23,782 nt of DNA from Oceanospirillaceae bacterium UBA1126 (GCA_002312935.1 DCAT01000019.1:1-23782); one strand, 5' to 3'. Counted from the first letter of the stretch, positions 8,587 through 16,122 are shown. The notes: generated from the sequence alone by a model not told the origin. Made by a program: numbers and translations.

Positions 8587-10063
8587 GCATTTGAATCATG
8601 TCATTCGCTTCTGTGGGGCCATTACTGCCCACCGGGTAAGGTATTAGTGGTTGGTCTACAGACTGAAAGCTATGCCTTACTTGATCACACCATTGCCATG
8701 CCATTTCTACTTCGTCACGCCTTACAAATAGGCTTTGGTTGCCTTTCAGCGCTTCCAATAATAAGCGCTCATAGGCGTCTGGAATGCGAACGTTAGACTG
8801 GGTTTGAGCAAGGTCTAACTGCAATGGGTCACGTCTAAGTTGCATCCCCTTGTCCATACCCTGTTCTTTAGTGAGTACTTGTAAGGAAATGCTTTCTGAA
8901 GGTTGCAGACGAATGATTAATCTATTTTTCGCAAGCAAGGCTTGATCTGGATTAAAGATGTAATGACTATTAGCTTTATAGTGTATGACGATTTCAGTCA
9001 CCTTGTTGGCCATGCGTTTGCCCGTGCGCAAGTAAAATGGTGTGCCAGTCCAGCGCCAGTTAGCTATTTCTGCTCGCAGGGCAATAAAGGTTTCTGTGTT
9101 ACTGCTAGTATTTGCGTCGGATTCATTTAGGTAGCCCGGCGCAGGTGCTTGTTCAAACTGGCCATCAGCATATTGCCCCAATACCAAGTGATTACTTATT
9201 TCATCTGGCTTAATGGGCTTTAGTGCGCGCAATACCTTTACCTTTTCATCTCTTATGCTGCTGGCATCAAGCTGTGATGGTGGGTCCATAGCAACCAAGC
9301 ATAAGAGCTGCATTAAGTGATTTTGCACCATGTCACGCATTTGCCCAGCTTTGTCAAAGTACCCCCATCGCCCTTCAATACCAACATCTTCTGCCACACT
9401 GATTTCTACATAGTCAATGTATTGGTTGCTCCACTGATTCTCAAATAGCGGGTTAGCAAAGCGCAGTGCTATTAAGTTTTGTACTGTTTCCTTCCCTAGG
9501 TAGTGATCAATGCGAAAGATTTGGCTTTCGTCAAAATATAACGCTAGCGCATCGTTGATTACTTTTGAGGAAGCCAGATCATGGCCAATAGGCTTTTCTA
9601 CCACAATGCGGCTAAAGCTATTAACGCCGCCTGCACTGTGTAAATGCTGACAAATGTCTTTATATAAGTTAGGTGGGGTGGCTAGATAGAATGTCACCTG
9701 TGGTTGCCAAGACGACAAGGCTTCCACTAAGGTAATATAATCTTGCGCTTGGGTAAGGTCTACTTGGCAATAGCATAGGCGCTGTAATAAGCGTGATAAG
9801 GAGCTAGGGTTTAATTGATCTGCGCCAATGTATTGATTTAGTGTATGCTCAACACGCTGCTTTAGTTCGGCGGTGCTAATAGCGCTGCGCGCCACAGCCA
9901 TAATTTCTAGCTCTTGGCTTAGTAGTTGAGCGTGTTCGAGTTGGTATAGCGCAGGCATGAGTTTGCGGAGTGATAGATCACCTAATGCGCCAAACAAGAC
10001 AAAACTATGGCTTAATATGCCTGTAGCTGCTGTATGCTCGTCTGATGAAGTACTGTCCGACAT
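8549..10063 (-). CDS. zwf: Glucose-6-phosphate 1-dehydrogenase
   Basis: Oxidises glucose-6-phosphate to 6-phosphogluconolactone with NAD(P). It is the entry to the Entner-Doudoroff and oxidative pentose-phosphate routes. The 504-residue protein has the nucleotide-binding FGALGDLSLRK at 24-34, VVEKPIG around 154-160, and the active-site RIDHYLGKE at 184-192 with H187. The GALGDL form, rather than GASGDL, is also found in Pseudomonas Zwf. The first twelve residues are Ser/Thr/Asp-rich and not conserved. AAGGT lies about 10 nt before the ATG. It is the first gene of zwf-pgl-eda and is divergent from hexR across a 133-bp region holding a probable HexR operator. Confidence 0.97.
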   Translation of the reverse strand: MSDSTSSDEHTAATGILSHSFVLFGALGDLSLRKLMPALYQLEHAQLLSQELEIMAVARSAISTAELKQRVEHTLNQYIGADQLNPSSLSRLLQRLCYCQVDLTQAQDYITLVEALSSWQPQVTFYLATPPNLYKDICQHLHSAGGVNSFSRIVVEKPIGHDLASSKVINDALALYFDESQIFRIDHYLGKETVQNLIALRFANPLFENQWSNQYIDYVEISVAEDVGIEGRWGYFDKAGQMRDMVQNHLMQLLCLVAMDPPSQLDASSIRDEKVKVLRALKPIKPDEISNHLVLGQYADGQFEQAPAPGYLNESDANTSSNTETFIALRAEIANWRWTGTPFYLRTGKRMANKVTEIVIHYKANSHYIFNPDQALLAKNRLIIRLQPSESISLQVLTKEQGMDKGMQLRRDPLQLDLAQTQSNVRIPDAYERLLLEALKGNQSLFVRRDEVEMAWQWCDQVRHSFQSVDQPLIPYPVGSNGPTEANDMIQMHGHHWYEDCDEI

Positions 10064-10098
10064 AGCTAGTGTGACCTTATAGATAGGTTAGTACTGTA

Positions 10099-10127
10099 AT
10101 AATACTCTTAAATTTACAAAAAAGTCA
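10099..10127 (-). promoter_or_regulatory. Candidate promoter of zwf-pgl-eda
   Basis: On the minus strand TATTAT (10104-10099) forms a good -10 box, with TGACTT (10127-10122) 17 bp upstream as a poor -35. Transcription would begin about 30 nt before the zwf ATG. The HexR palindrome at 10143-10162 lies just upstream of this -35. The -35 match is weak, so the call is tentative. Confidence 0.35.
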
Positions 10128-10142
10128 CAAAAATATCAAAAA

Positions 10143-10162
10143 TGTTGGTAATATTACGTACA
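10143..10162. promoter_or_regulatory. Probable HexR operator, zwf/hexR intergenic region
   Basis: TGTTGGTAATATTACGTACA is a 20-bp palindrome with nine of ten positions symmetric. It differs from the gap/edd site only by G for A at positions 5 and 16, which are mirror-image positions. Both copies are followed by TAA. It lies 35 bp before the hexR start and could overlap the hexR -35 region (CGTACA at 10157-10162 with TAGATT at 10180-10185, 17-bp spacing). This would allow HexR autoregulation together with control of zwf-pgl-eda. Confidence 0.75.
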
Positions 10163-10196
10163 TAAATGAACAAGTGAGCTAGATTAAAAAGAACTG

Positions 10197-11066
10197 ATGA
10201 CTATGAACAATAATTTACTCCAGCGCCTGTCCACACAGCAAGATCAGCTTAACCGATCTGAACGCAAAGTGGTGCAAGTGATTGTTGCTGACCCTCAATC
10301 GGCAACTCGCATGAGTATTGCTGCTTTGGCAGAGTTGGCTCAAGTCAGTGAGCCTACGGTCAATCGCATGTGTCGCAGCTTCGGCCTGAAGGGTTACCCG
10401 GACTTTAAGTTGGAATTGGCTCAAAGCATGGCCCGGGGCACACCCTACGTAAGCCAAAGTGTTAATCAAAATGATACTGCGACTCAATATACGGATAAAA
10501 TATTTACTAGCACCATGGCTAGTTTAGATGCTGCAAGGCAACAGATTGACAGTAAGGTTATTGAAAGAGCGGTAGATTATTTAAGTCAAGCTCAGCAGAT
10601 TTGTTTTTTTGGCATGGGTGCCTCAGGCGCTGTGGCTCAAGACGCCCTGCACAAGTTTTTCCGTTTCAATATTCCAGTAGTGGCCCATAATGATTCATTG
10701 ATGATGCGCATGATGGCAGCAGCGTGCAAACGCGGTGACGTGATGGTGCTGCTATCGTTTACTGGCCGAACCAAAGAGATGGTGGAGGTGGCGCACATTG
10801 GCCGAGCTTCTGGCGCACTAGTGATCGCAATTACCGCTGCTGATTCACCCTTGGCTCAAGAGGCGAGTTTGGTGTTAGTTGTAGAGGCACCTGAAGATAC
10901 TGATGTTTATATGCCCATGCAGTCTCGTATGATACAGCTAACCTTAATAGATGTGCTGGCTACTGGCGTTATATTGCGGCGTGGGGAAGATTTTCATGGC
11001 CATTTAAAAACCATTAAACAAAGTTTAACGGGTACTCGTTTGGCTGCACCGCAGGACAAAGAATGA
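10197..11066 (+). CDS. hexR: HexR, RpiR-family transcriptional regulator of central carbon metabolism
   Basis: DNA-binding regulator that senses KDPG and controls Entner-Doudoroff and glycolytic genes in gammaproteobacteria (family knowledge). The 289-residue protein has an N-terminal RpiR-type helix-turn-helix domain (about 1-80; recognition region SIAALAELAQVSEPTVNRMCR around 40-60), then a SIS sugar-phosphate-binding domain (about 127-260; FFGMGASG at 137-144 and LLSFTGRTKEMV at 185-196). The ATG at 10197 has a weak ribosome site; a second ATG lies at 10203. Its position beside zwf and the paired palindromes make the HexR identity firm. The last four bases (ATGA) overlap the next gene. Confidence 0.96.
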   Translation: MTMNNNLLQRLSTQQDQLNRSERKVVQVIVADPQSATRMSIAALAELAQVSEPTVNRMCRSFGLKGYPDFKLELAQSMARGTPYVSQSVNQNDTATQYTDKIFTSTMASLDAARQQIDSKVIERAVDYLSQAQQICFFGMGASGAVAQDALHKFFRFNIPVVAHNDSLMMRMMAAACKRGDVMVLLSFTGRTKEMVEVAHIGRASGALVIAITAADSPLAQEASLVLVVEAPEDTDVYMPMQSRMIQLTLIDVLATGVILRRGEDFHGHLKTIKQSLTGTRLAAPQDKE

Positions 11067-11251
11067 TAGCTTATAAGTGGGTAATAGTGGCATTTTTGTG
11101 TGTGAGTTTAAGTGGCTGTTTTTTAACCAAGATCGTCACTGTACCCATGCGGATTGTTGGCGCGGTAGCTTCTGCGGTGCCAGTAGTAGGTGATGCTGTG
11201 GATGAAAGTATAGAAACTATAGCCGACGCTGTGGACGACATTCCTTTGTAA
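11063..11251 (+). CDS. Small predicted lipoprotein, co-transcribed with hexR
   Basis: A 62-residue protein with a lysine near the N-terminus, a hydrophobic segment (6-17) and the lipobox LSGC with C19 as the lipidated residue. Phenylalanine follows the cysteine, not aspartate, which suggests sorting to the outer membrane. The mature part is about 44 residues. It has a small-residue, glycine/alanine/valine-rich stretch (VGAVASAVPVVGDAV) and an acidic C-terminus. It starts at the ATGA overlapping the hexR stop, so translation is coupled. It resembles small uncharacterised proteobacterial lipoproteins (possibly the DUF6726 group, from memory only). Function is unknown. The lipobox and the overlap with hexR support a real gene. 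Confidence 0.8.
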   Translation: MIAYKWVIVAFLCVSLSGCFLTKIVTVPMRIVGAVASAVPVVGDAVDESIETIADAVDDIPL

Positions 11252-11298
11252 TATAACGCCCAAAGATAGCTAGAATACGGTGAATGATGCACAAATAG

Positions 11299-11335
11299 AA
11301 AAACCGCAACTAGGAACTCTAGAGCGGTTTTTTTT
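11299..11335. terminator. Bidirectional intrinsic terminator between hexR unit and DUF3461 gene
   Basis: The hairpin has outer stem ACCGC/GCGGT (11303-11307 with 11324-11328) and inner stem CTAG/CTAG (11310-11313 with 11319-11322). It is flanked by a run of A on the left and eight T (11328-11335) on the right. It therefore works for the plus-strand hexR-lipoprotein transcript and, read in reverse with TTTTT, for the minus-strand gene ending at 11351. Confidence 0.85.
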
Positions 11336-11350
11336 ATACTCAGAAAAAGT

Positions 11351-11734
11351 TTATAACTGGTCTATTTTAGCTCGAATTTCAGCTAGTTTTTCAGCCATAA
11401 TGCGCTCTAGATGCAAAAGATCCTCTGAGATAGATTCTTTATTATCAGCAACTTTATTTTCTTCATGAGCTAACTTGTTTAGTTCTGTAAGCGCGCGCAG
11501 TAAGAAGGGCGAGATTTCGCTCACTTCTTGCCATTGTTGGCGACCAGAATCGACCATCACAGTACGGGTAGCGCGACCAAAACGAAACTTTTTGCTACGA
11601 GGTAAAAAAGAGCCTTTCTCGCGCTTATAGTAGATTTTAAGGATATCAAAATCACCTTCTTGACGAAGGGTATATTTGCTGATGGATTCAAAGCTAGTAA
11701 TGCCCATTTCCGTTAGCGTAGGGTGTTGAGACAT
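11351..11734 (-). CDS. DUF3461 family protein
   Basis: A 127-residue soluble protein of unknown function. The N-terminal pattern LTEMGITSFESISKYTLRQE, then DILKIYYKREKGSFLPRSKK and TVMVDSG...EISPFLLRAL, matches the conserved DUF3461 family of gammaproteobacteria. The C-terminal third (about 88-127) is a charged helix likely to form a coiled coil. There is no signal peptide or membrane segment. The many basic residues in the central strand region (KKFRFGRATR) could suit nucleic-acid or ribosome contact, but this is speculation. The ATG is preceded by a strong TAAGGAGA six bases away. It is transcribed alone, away from parC, with a candidate promoter and inverted repeat upstream. Confidence 0.9.
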   Translation of the reverse strand: MSQHPTLTEMGITSFESISKYTLRQEGDFDILKIYYKREKGSFLPRSKKFRFGRATRTVMVDSGRQQWQEVSEISPFLLRALTELNKLAHEENKVADNKESISEDLLHLERIMAEKLAEIRAKIDQL

Positions 11735-11854
11735 AATTGTTCTCCTTAGAGATTAAAAGTTAAAGTTTTCCTATGAAAATCAATGACTCAACAAATTGTT
11801 GTAAGGTAGACTCTGGCGGCCCTGCCTTGCTGGTCTGAAGGGTTGTGATTAAAA

Positions 11855-11868
11855 TGTAATTGCTTACA
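11855..11868. repeat. TGTAA-N4-TTACA inverted repeat
   Basis: TGTAATTGCTTACA has perfect 5-bp arms with a 4-bp spacer. It lies about 30 bp downstream of the candidate DUF3461 transcription start. The arms resemble half-sites of AT-rich operators, including HexR-like TGTAAT, but the spacing and flanks differ from the two HexR sites here. The binding protein is unknown. Confidence 0.35.
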
Positions 11869-11891
11869 CAAACCGTCATGGGGTGGTTTTC

Positions 11892-11943
11892 AGTGGCTCT
11901 ATTATACCGGATTGTTGGTTAAAAAGTAACCACAATAGCCACT
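11892..11943. repeat. Long imperfect inverted repeat at DUF3461 promoter
   Basis: The inner arms ATTGTTGGTTA (11911-11921) and TAACCACAAT (11927-11936) are complementary except for one extra T, with a 5-base loop. Adjoining outer arms AGTGGCT (11892-11898) and AGCCACT (11937-11943) are fully complementary. A minus-strand TATAAT (11906-11901) sits in the bulge on the left side, so the inner repeat covers that promoter's -35 region. It may be an activator or repressor site, or a cruciform/RNA hairpin. Confidence 0.55.
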
Positions 11944-11998
11944 ATATTCAATGAAATATAGCATAGGTCGCATTCATTTAATAAATAGTTGTGGGGTC

Positions 11999-12026
11999 TT
12001 CACGCGATCATTTTTTGCGGTATACT
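11999..12026 (+). promoter_or_regulatory. Candidate sigma-70 promoter of parC
   Basis: TTCACG (11999-12004), a 16-bp spacer, and TATACT (12021-12026) form a reasonable sigma-70 promoter about 70 bp before the parC start. Transcription would begin near 12033, giving a leader of about 64 nt. Confidence 0.5.
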
Positions 12027-12096
12027 CTGGCTTAAATTATCAATTTACCCATGAGTGCGGTTGGCTAAGCCCCACTCAATAAGGATGTTTCTTCTT

Positions 12097-14391
12097 ATGT
12101 CTGGTGTCATCCCAATTGATGAAGGCGTTGAGCGTCTACCCCTCAAAGAATATACCGAAAAAGCGTACTTAGATTACTCTATGTATGTCATTTTAGACCG
12201 TGCATTACCGCATATTGGTGATGGTTTAAAGCCAGTACAAAGGCGCATTATTTATGCTATGTCTGAGCTGGGGCTTAAAACATCGTCTAAGTATAAAAAG
12301 TCTGCTCGTACCATCGGTGACGTGTTGGGTAAATTCCACCCCCATGGCGACAGTGCTTGTTATGAAGCCATGGTGCACATGGCACAGACCTTCTCTTACC
12401 GCTATACCCTGGTAGATGGTCAGGGTAACTGGGGTTCAGCAGATGATCCTAAATCTTTTGCTGCTATGCGTTACACAGAAGCTAAACTTACAGGTTATGC
12501 TGATGTGTTGTTAGGGGAGCTGGGTCAGGGTACTGTAGATTGGGGTAATAACTTTGACGGTACCCTGCAAGAACCCTTAGTGTTGCCGGCTCGCGTGCCC
12601 AACGTATTGTTGAATGGTGCCACTGGAATTGCTGTGGGCATGGCAACAGATATCCCTCCCCATAATTTACGTGAAGTTGTATCAGCTTGCGTCCATCTAT
12701 TGGAGAATCCAGCTGCAAGCATAGAGGAGCTGTTTGAATTTGTACAAGGGCCTGATATGCCCACTACGGCAGAGATCATCAGCCCACGAAGTGATTTGTT
12801 GGAAATGTACAAAACTGGCCGTGGCAGTATTCGCATGCGTGCAGTAGTAGATCATGAAGACGGCGATATTGTCATCACCGCCTTACCGTACCAAGTGTCT
12901 GGGGCACGAATTTTAGAACAAATCGCTGCGCAAATGCAGGCTAAAAAACTGCCTATGGTGGCCGACTTACGTGATGAGTCAGATCATGAAAAGCCCACGC
13001 GTTTGGTCATTGTGCCGCGCTCAAACCGAGTGGATACACAGCAGTTATTAAACCACCTGTTTGCCACCACAGATTTAGAACGTTCTTACCGAGTTAACTT
13101 GAACCTCATTGGCGTGGACGGTAAACCTCAAGTTAAAGGTTTGAGCACTATCTTAAAAGAATGGCTGTCTTTCCGTATGGAGACGGTAACTCGCCGCTTG
13201 CAGCACCGTTTAGATAAAGTGCTAGAGCGTTTGCACCTTTTAGAAGGTCTGTTAGTGGCGTACCTTAATATTGATGAAATTATTGCTATTATTCGTGAAG
13301 AAGAAAAACCTAAATCAATACTTATGCAACGCTTTACGTTATCTGATCGCCAAGCAGATGCCATACTAGATTTAAAACTCCGCCACTTAGCAAAATTAGA
13401 ACAGCACCGTATCCAAGCTGAGCAAGAGGAGCTCACTGCAGAGCGCGAAAAACTAGAATTGTTGTTGGGTTCTAAGGCCCGTTTAAAAACGCTTATAAAG
13501 CGTGAATTGATTGCCGACGCTGAAGCCTTTGGTGATGATCGTCGTTCACCTATCGTTGTTCGCCAAGAAGCCAAAGCTCTTTCCGAGCGTGATTTACTCA
13601 CCACTGAGCCTGTGACTGTGGTTTTGTCTAAGCAAGGCTGGGTTCGTGGTGCCAAAGGTCATGATATAGATCCATCTAACATGAGCTATAAATCGGGTGA
13701 TGACTTCTTGCTTATGGTTCAAGCTCGAAGTAACCAAAGTGTGGCTTTTCTTGATGAGGGTGGCCGCAGTTATTCTTTAGAAGCCCATACCTTGCCGTCT
13801 GCTCGCGGGCAGGGAGAGCCATTAAGTGGCAGGTTTAATGCGCCCAGTGGTGTGCAATTTTCAGCGGCGGTCAGTGCTAAGGTAAGTCAGCTATTGCTGA
13901 TGAGTACCGATGCAGGCTATGGCTTCGTGTCTACTTTTGAAGATTTGTTAAGTAAAAATAAGGCAGGTAAAACGGCTATGTCGGTGCCCAAGGGGGCTAA
14001 AATCATTGTGCCACAGCATATCGCCAGGATAGACGAAACCTGGTTGGTGGCAGTGAGTAATGAAGGGCGTATGTTGGTATTCCCATTGCAAGATTTGCCG
14101 CAGCTAGCGCGCGGCAAGGGTAATAAGATTATTAGTATATCGCCTAGCCGTGTAGCAACCCGCGAAGAGTTTATGGTGGCTTGTGCGCTTGTCACTGAGG
14201 ACTGCGAGTTATTAGTACATTCGGGCAAGCGCTACCTGCGTTTGAAAGCCTCCGATCTGGTTCACTATCGTGGTGAACGCGGGCGTAGAGGAAACAAACT
14301 ACCAAGAGGCTTCCAAAAAGTTGATAGTTTGGCTGTTGAGAGCCAAGCGGGAAGTGACATAGGCGCTGAGTCTATCGATGCAGACACTTAG
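12097..14391 (+). CDS. parC: DNA topoisomerase IV subunit A
   Basis: ATP-dependent type II topoisomerase subunit that decatenates daughter chromosomes together with ParE. The ATG at 12097 is chosen because AAGGATG (12081-12087) lies about 10 nt upstream; it gives 764 residues against 752 in E. coli. Upstream in-frame starts (GTG 12055, ATG 12085) lack suitable ribosome sites. The N-terminus EGVERLPLKEYTEKAYLDYSMY, the quinolone-determining region HPHGDSACYE with S86 and E90 (wild-type residues at E. coli positions 80 and 84), and the catalytic tyrosine Y126 in AAMRYTE are all present. The long coiled-coil arm and the C-terminal beta-pinwheel follow. ParC rather than GyrA is favoured by its close match to E. 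coli ParC and a pinwheel without an evident GyrA box. No parE is in the window. Confidence 0.97.
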   Translation: MSGVIPIDEGVERLPLKEYTEKAYLDYSMYVILDRALPHIGDGLKPVQRRIIYAMSELGLKTSSKYKKSARTIGDVLGKFHPHGDSACYEAMVHMAQTFSYRYTLVDGQGNWGSADDPKSFAAMRYTEAKLTGYADVLLGELGQGTVDWGNNFDGTLQEPLVLPARVPNVLLNGATGIAVGMATDIPPHNLREVVSACVHLLENPAASIEELFEFVQGPDMPTTAEIISPRSDLLEMYKTGRGSIRMRAVVDHEDGDIVITALPYQVSGARILEQIAAQMQAKKLPMVADLRDESDHEKPTRLVIVPRSNRVDTQQLLNHLFATTDLERSYRVNLNLIGVDGKPQVKGLSTILKEWLSFRMETVTRRLQHRLDKVLERLHLLEGLLVAYLNIDEIIAIIREEEKPKSILMQRFTLSDRQADAILDLKLRHLAKLEQHRIQAEQEELTAEREKLELLLGSKARLKTLIKRELIADAEAFGDDRRSPIVVRQEAKALSERDLLTTEPVTVVLSKQGWVRGAKGHDIDPSNMSYKSGDDFLLMVQARSNQSVAFLDEGGRSYSLEAHTLPSARGQGEPLSGRFNAPSGVQFSAAVSAKVSQLLLMSTDAGYGFVSTFEDLLSKNKAGKTAMSVPKGAKIIVPQHIARIDETWLVAVSNEGRMLVFPLQDLPQLARGKGNKIISISPSRVATREEFMVACALVTEDCELLVHSGKRYLRLKASDLVHYRGERGRRGNKLPRGFQKVDSLAVESQAGSDIGAESIDADT

Positions 14392-14399
14392 TCGAGCGC

Positions 14400-16028
14400 C
14401 TAAAGCGTTTGGCTAAAGTGGCTGATCTGCATATCCAACAGATCTTGGTAATCGCTACTTAAGCGTGCCAAACTTACAGCCCCACTGGCAAGTGGCGTGC
14501 AGTTGTCTGCTTGTAATACTCTTTGTTGGAGCTCGGGGTGGTAAGCCACGTGGCGGCTTATTACCATATGGTCTTGCCGCTCTCGCCGAGACAATTCTGC
14601 CACCTCAACCGTGAGCTTGCTTAACTCTTCTAAATCGCCAGTATGCACCACAATTTGAATATTTAAACTGGGCTTGTTGTTAGCTGCCCGCTGGGTGTTA
14701 AAGGACTTGTACAAACCAAAGAAAAACTGTGCTGCACACAAGGCATTGACGCAGTGGGTCATGTGCTCATGGGGTTTATCAAAGGTGACGAGTACATCAT
14801 TATTTTCTTCTATTTCAATCGTACCCCCATAAATAGCGCACACTTGATCTACCAGTTGTTTATAAGACCTAAGGAGTACGTGTTTTTCTGCGGCGGCCAT
14901 GGGGCCCTGGTCTCTGGTATTAACATTAATATATAACAAGCTCACCAATGGGTCATCGGATAACTGTGTAGGGATCGGCTCAATAGGATGCGTACCACCG
15001 TCTTGATACAGAGGGTGCGCACTGTACTGAGCGGGTTCTGCAGAATTTATAGACACAGGGCTAGGACGCAAGGGTGAAGAATTTTCGCCGTTACGTAAAT
15101 CATCCATGGTAAATATAGGTAAATGATGTTCGCTAGGCACCATAGGTTCTGCTAGTTTCGGCGCAAATAAAGGGTCACCAAGTTCGCTTAATTGAGGGTC
15201 CAAGGATAACTCACGGGCGAGATCGTGCAGCTCGTGATTAAAAGGTTCTTGTTGGTTTGGCGCTTCTAGTTCTGGTTGGTTGTCTTGTTGTGCATAATGA
15301 GCTGGAGCAACCAAACCCTTGCCAGCAGGCATTTCTAGCTCGTATTGATGGTCAGTTTGGGTGTGCAGTAGCCGTTCTTCGTTTATTGAGTTAAAACCCA
15401 AGTTAATGATTCCCCACTCATCGAGCCGAGTGTCATCCAGTGGCGGTGCTTTGCCATATTCCAGTAATTGTTCTTGAGCTTCGTGCAAGTGGTGCAGCGG
15501 CTGTACTAATCTAGCGCCAAACCACCAACCAAGAACAATGCAGGCTAATAAGGTAAGACCCACAGTAGGCCACAGCAAAAGGGCTAATTGATTCAGGCTT
15601 GGGTGTAAATCTAAATTAGAGTGGCGTAAATGCAAGCTACCAATGTTTTCTTCATCTAATTGTATCGGTAAAATAAGATAGTCTGCATCGTTAAGAAAGC
15701 CAGTTTTGGCAAGCATTCTGCCGTCTGCGTCGTATACAGCTGCACCTACAATAGCACCCTGTTGTCTAAGTTCGGCCAAGGTAACATTAAGGCTAATGTA
15801 ATCCTTTTTTACTAGAAGAGGGGCGCTTAACTTAGCCAGCTGTTGGCCCATTTTCTGACCTAATAAAGCATTTTGCTGACCCGCAACTTGGCTTAAGTGT
15901 TGGTAGGTCATCAGCCCTAAAGAAGCTCCAGCAAGGACAAAAGTGGCGATGAGCAAACATACCGTCTTTTGAACTAAAGTAAGACGGGATTGCATTAAGT
16001 GTCTAAAGGAAAGGATTTTATTGGGCAT
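14400..16028 (-). CDS. AhpA/SMP-like membrane protein with degenerate cyclase-like domain
   Basis: A 542-residue protein divergent from serB, the same place as smp (ytjB) in E. coli and ahpA in other gammaproteobacteria, the basis for the family name. Domains: transmembrane helix about 20-40, periplasmic domain about 41-147 (containing AAVYDADGRMLA, as in sensor-type domains), second helix about 148-170, HAMP-like segment about 171-220, an acidic Pro/Gln/Glu-rich linker about 221-358, and a C-terminal domain about 359-510 resembling a class III nucleotidyl cyclase (YGGTIEIEENNDVLVTF, then LNIQIVVHTGDLEEL). The metal-binding aspartate expected in the first strand appears replaced (LLYINVN), so it is probably inactive and may be a signalling or scaffold domain. 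The role is unknown; SMP homologues are linked to haemolysin expression. Confidence 0.8.
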   Translation of the reverse strand: MPNKILSFRHLMQSRLTLVQKTVCLLIATFVLAGASLGLMTYQHLSQVAGQQNALLGQKMGQQLAKLSAPLLVKKDYISLNVTLAELRQQGAIVGAAVYDADGRMLAKTGFLNDADYLILPIQLDEENIGSLHLRHSNLDLHPSLNQLALLLWPTVGLTLLACIVLGWWFGARLVQPLHHLHEAQEQLLEYGKAPPLDDTRLDEWGIINLGFNSINEERLLHTQTDHQYELEMPAGKGLVAPAHYAQQDNQPELEAPNQQEPFNHELHDLARELSLDPQLSELGDPLFAPKLAEPMVPSEHHLPIFTMDDLRNGENSSPLRPSPVSINSAEPAQYSAHPLYQDGGTHPIEPIPTQLSDDPLVSLLYINVNTRDQGPMAAAEKHVLLRSYKQLVDQVCAIYGGTIEIEENNDVLVTFDKPHEHMTHCVNALCAAQFFFGLYKSFNTQRAANNKPSLNIQIVVHTGDLEELSKLTVEVAELSRRERQDHMVISRHVAYHPELQQRVLQADNCTPLASGAVSLARLSSDYQDLLDMQISHFSQTL

Positions 16029-16122
16029 TAGGCGTTAATCAGCACTGTATCAAAGAGGTAAAATCAACCCCATTCTAACCCACTAATGGTAAAATGCTAA
16101 GCCCACCCAAGGAGTTGTGCCT

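Larger units (their letters stand above)
11735..12096. other. 362-bp intergenic region between DUF3461 gene and parC
   Basis: The longest gene-free stretch in the window. It contains, in order, the DUF3461 ribosome site (11741-11748), a TGTAA-N4-TTACA inverted repeat (11855-11868), a minus-strand TATAAT (11906-11901), a long imperfect inverted repeat (11892-11943), and a plus-strand promoter for parC (11999-12026). The parC leader has a small hairpin (12053-12077). A 21-codon open frame at 11773 has no ribosome site and is not called. No tRNA or recognised riboswitch was seen. Confidence 0.7.

Noticed and set aside
11773..11838. 21-codon open frame (MKINDSTNCC...) in the intergenic region
   Set aside because: No ribosome site or promoter in the right place, and it lies in the leader of the opposite-strand gene; probably chance.
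12055..12096. Longer parC beginning at GTG 12055 or ATG 12085
   Set aside because: The added residues do not resemble ParC N-termini, and AAGGATG is correctly spaced only for the ATG at 12097.
13128..13655. 175-codon open frame opposite parC
   Set aside because: Complement of the coiled-coil arm codons; Ser/Arg-rich artefact with no signals.
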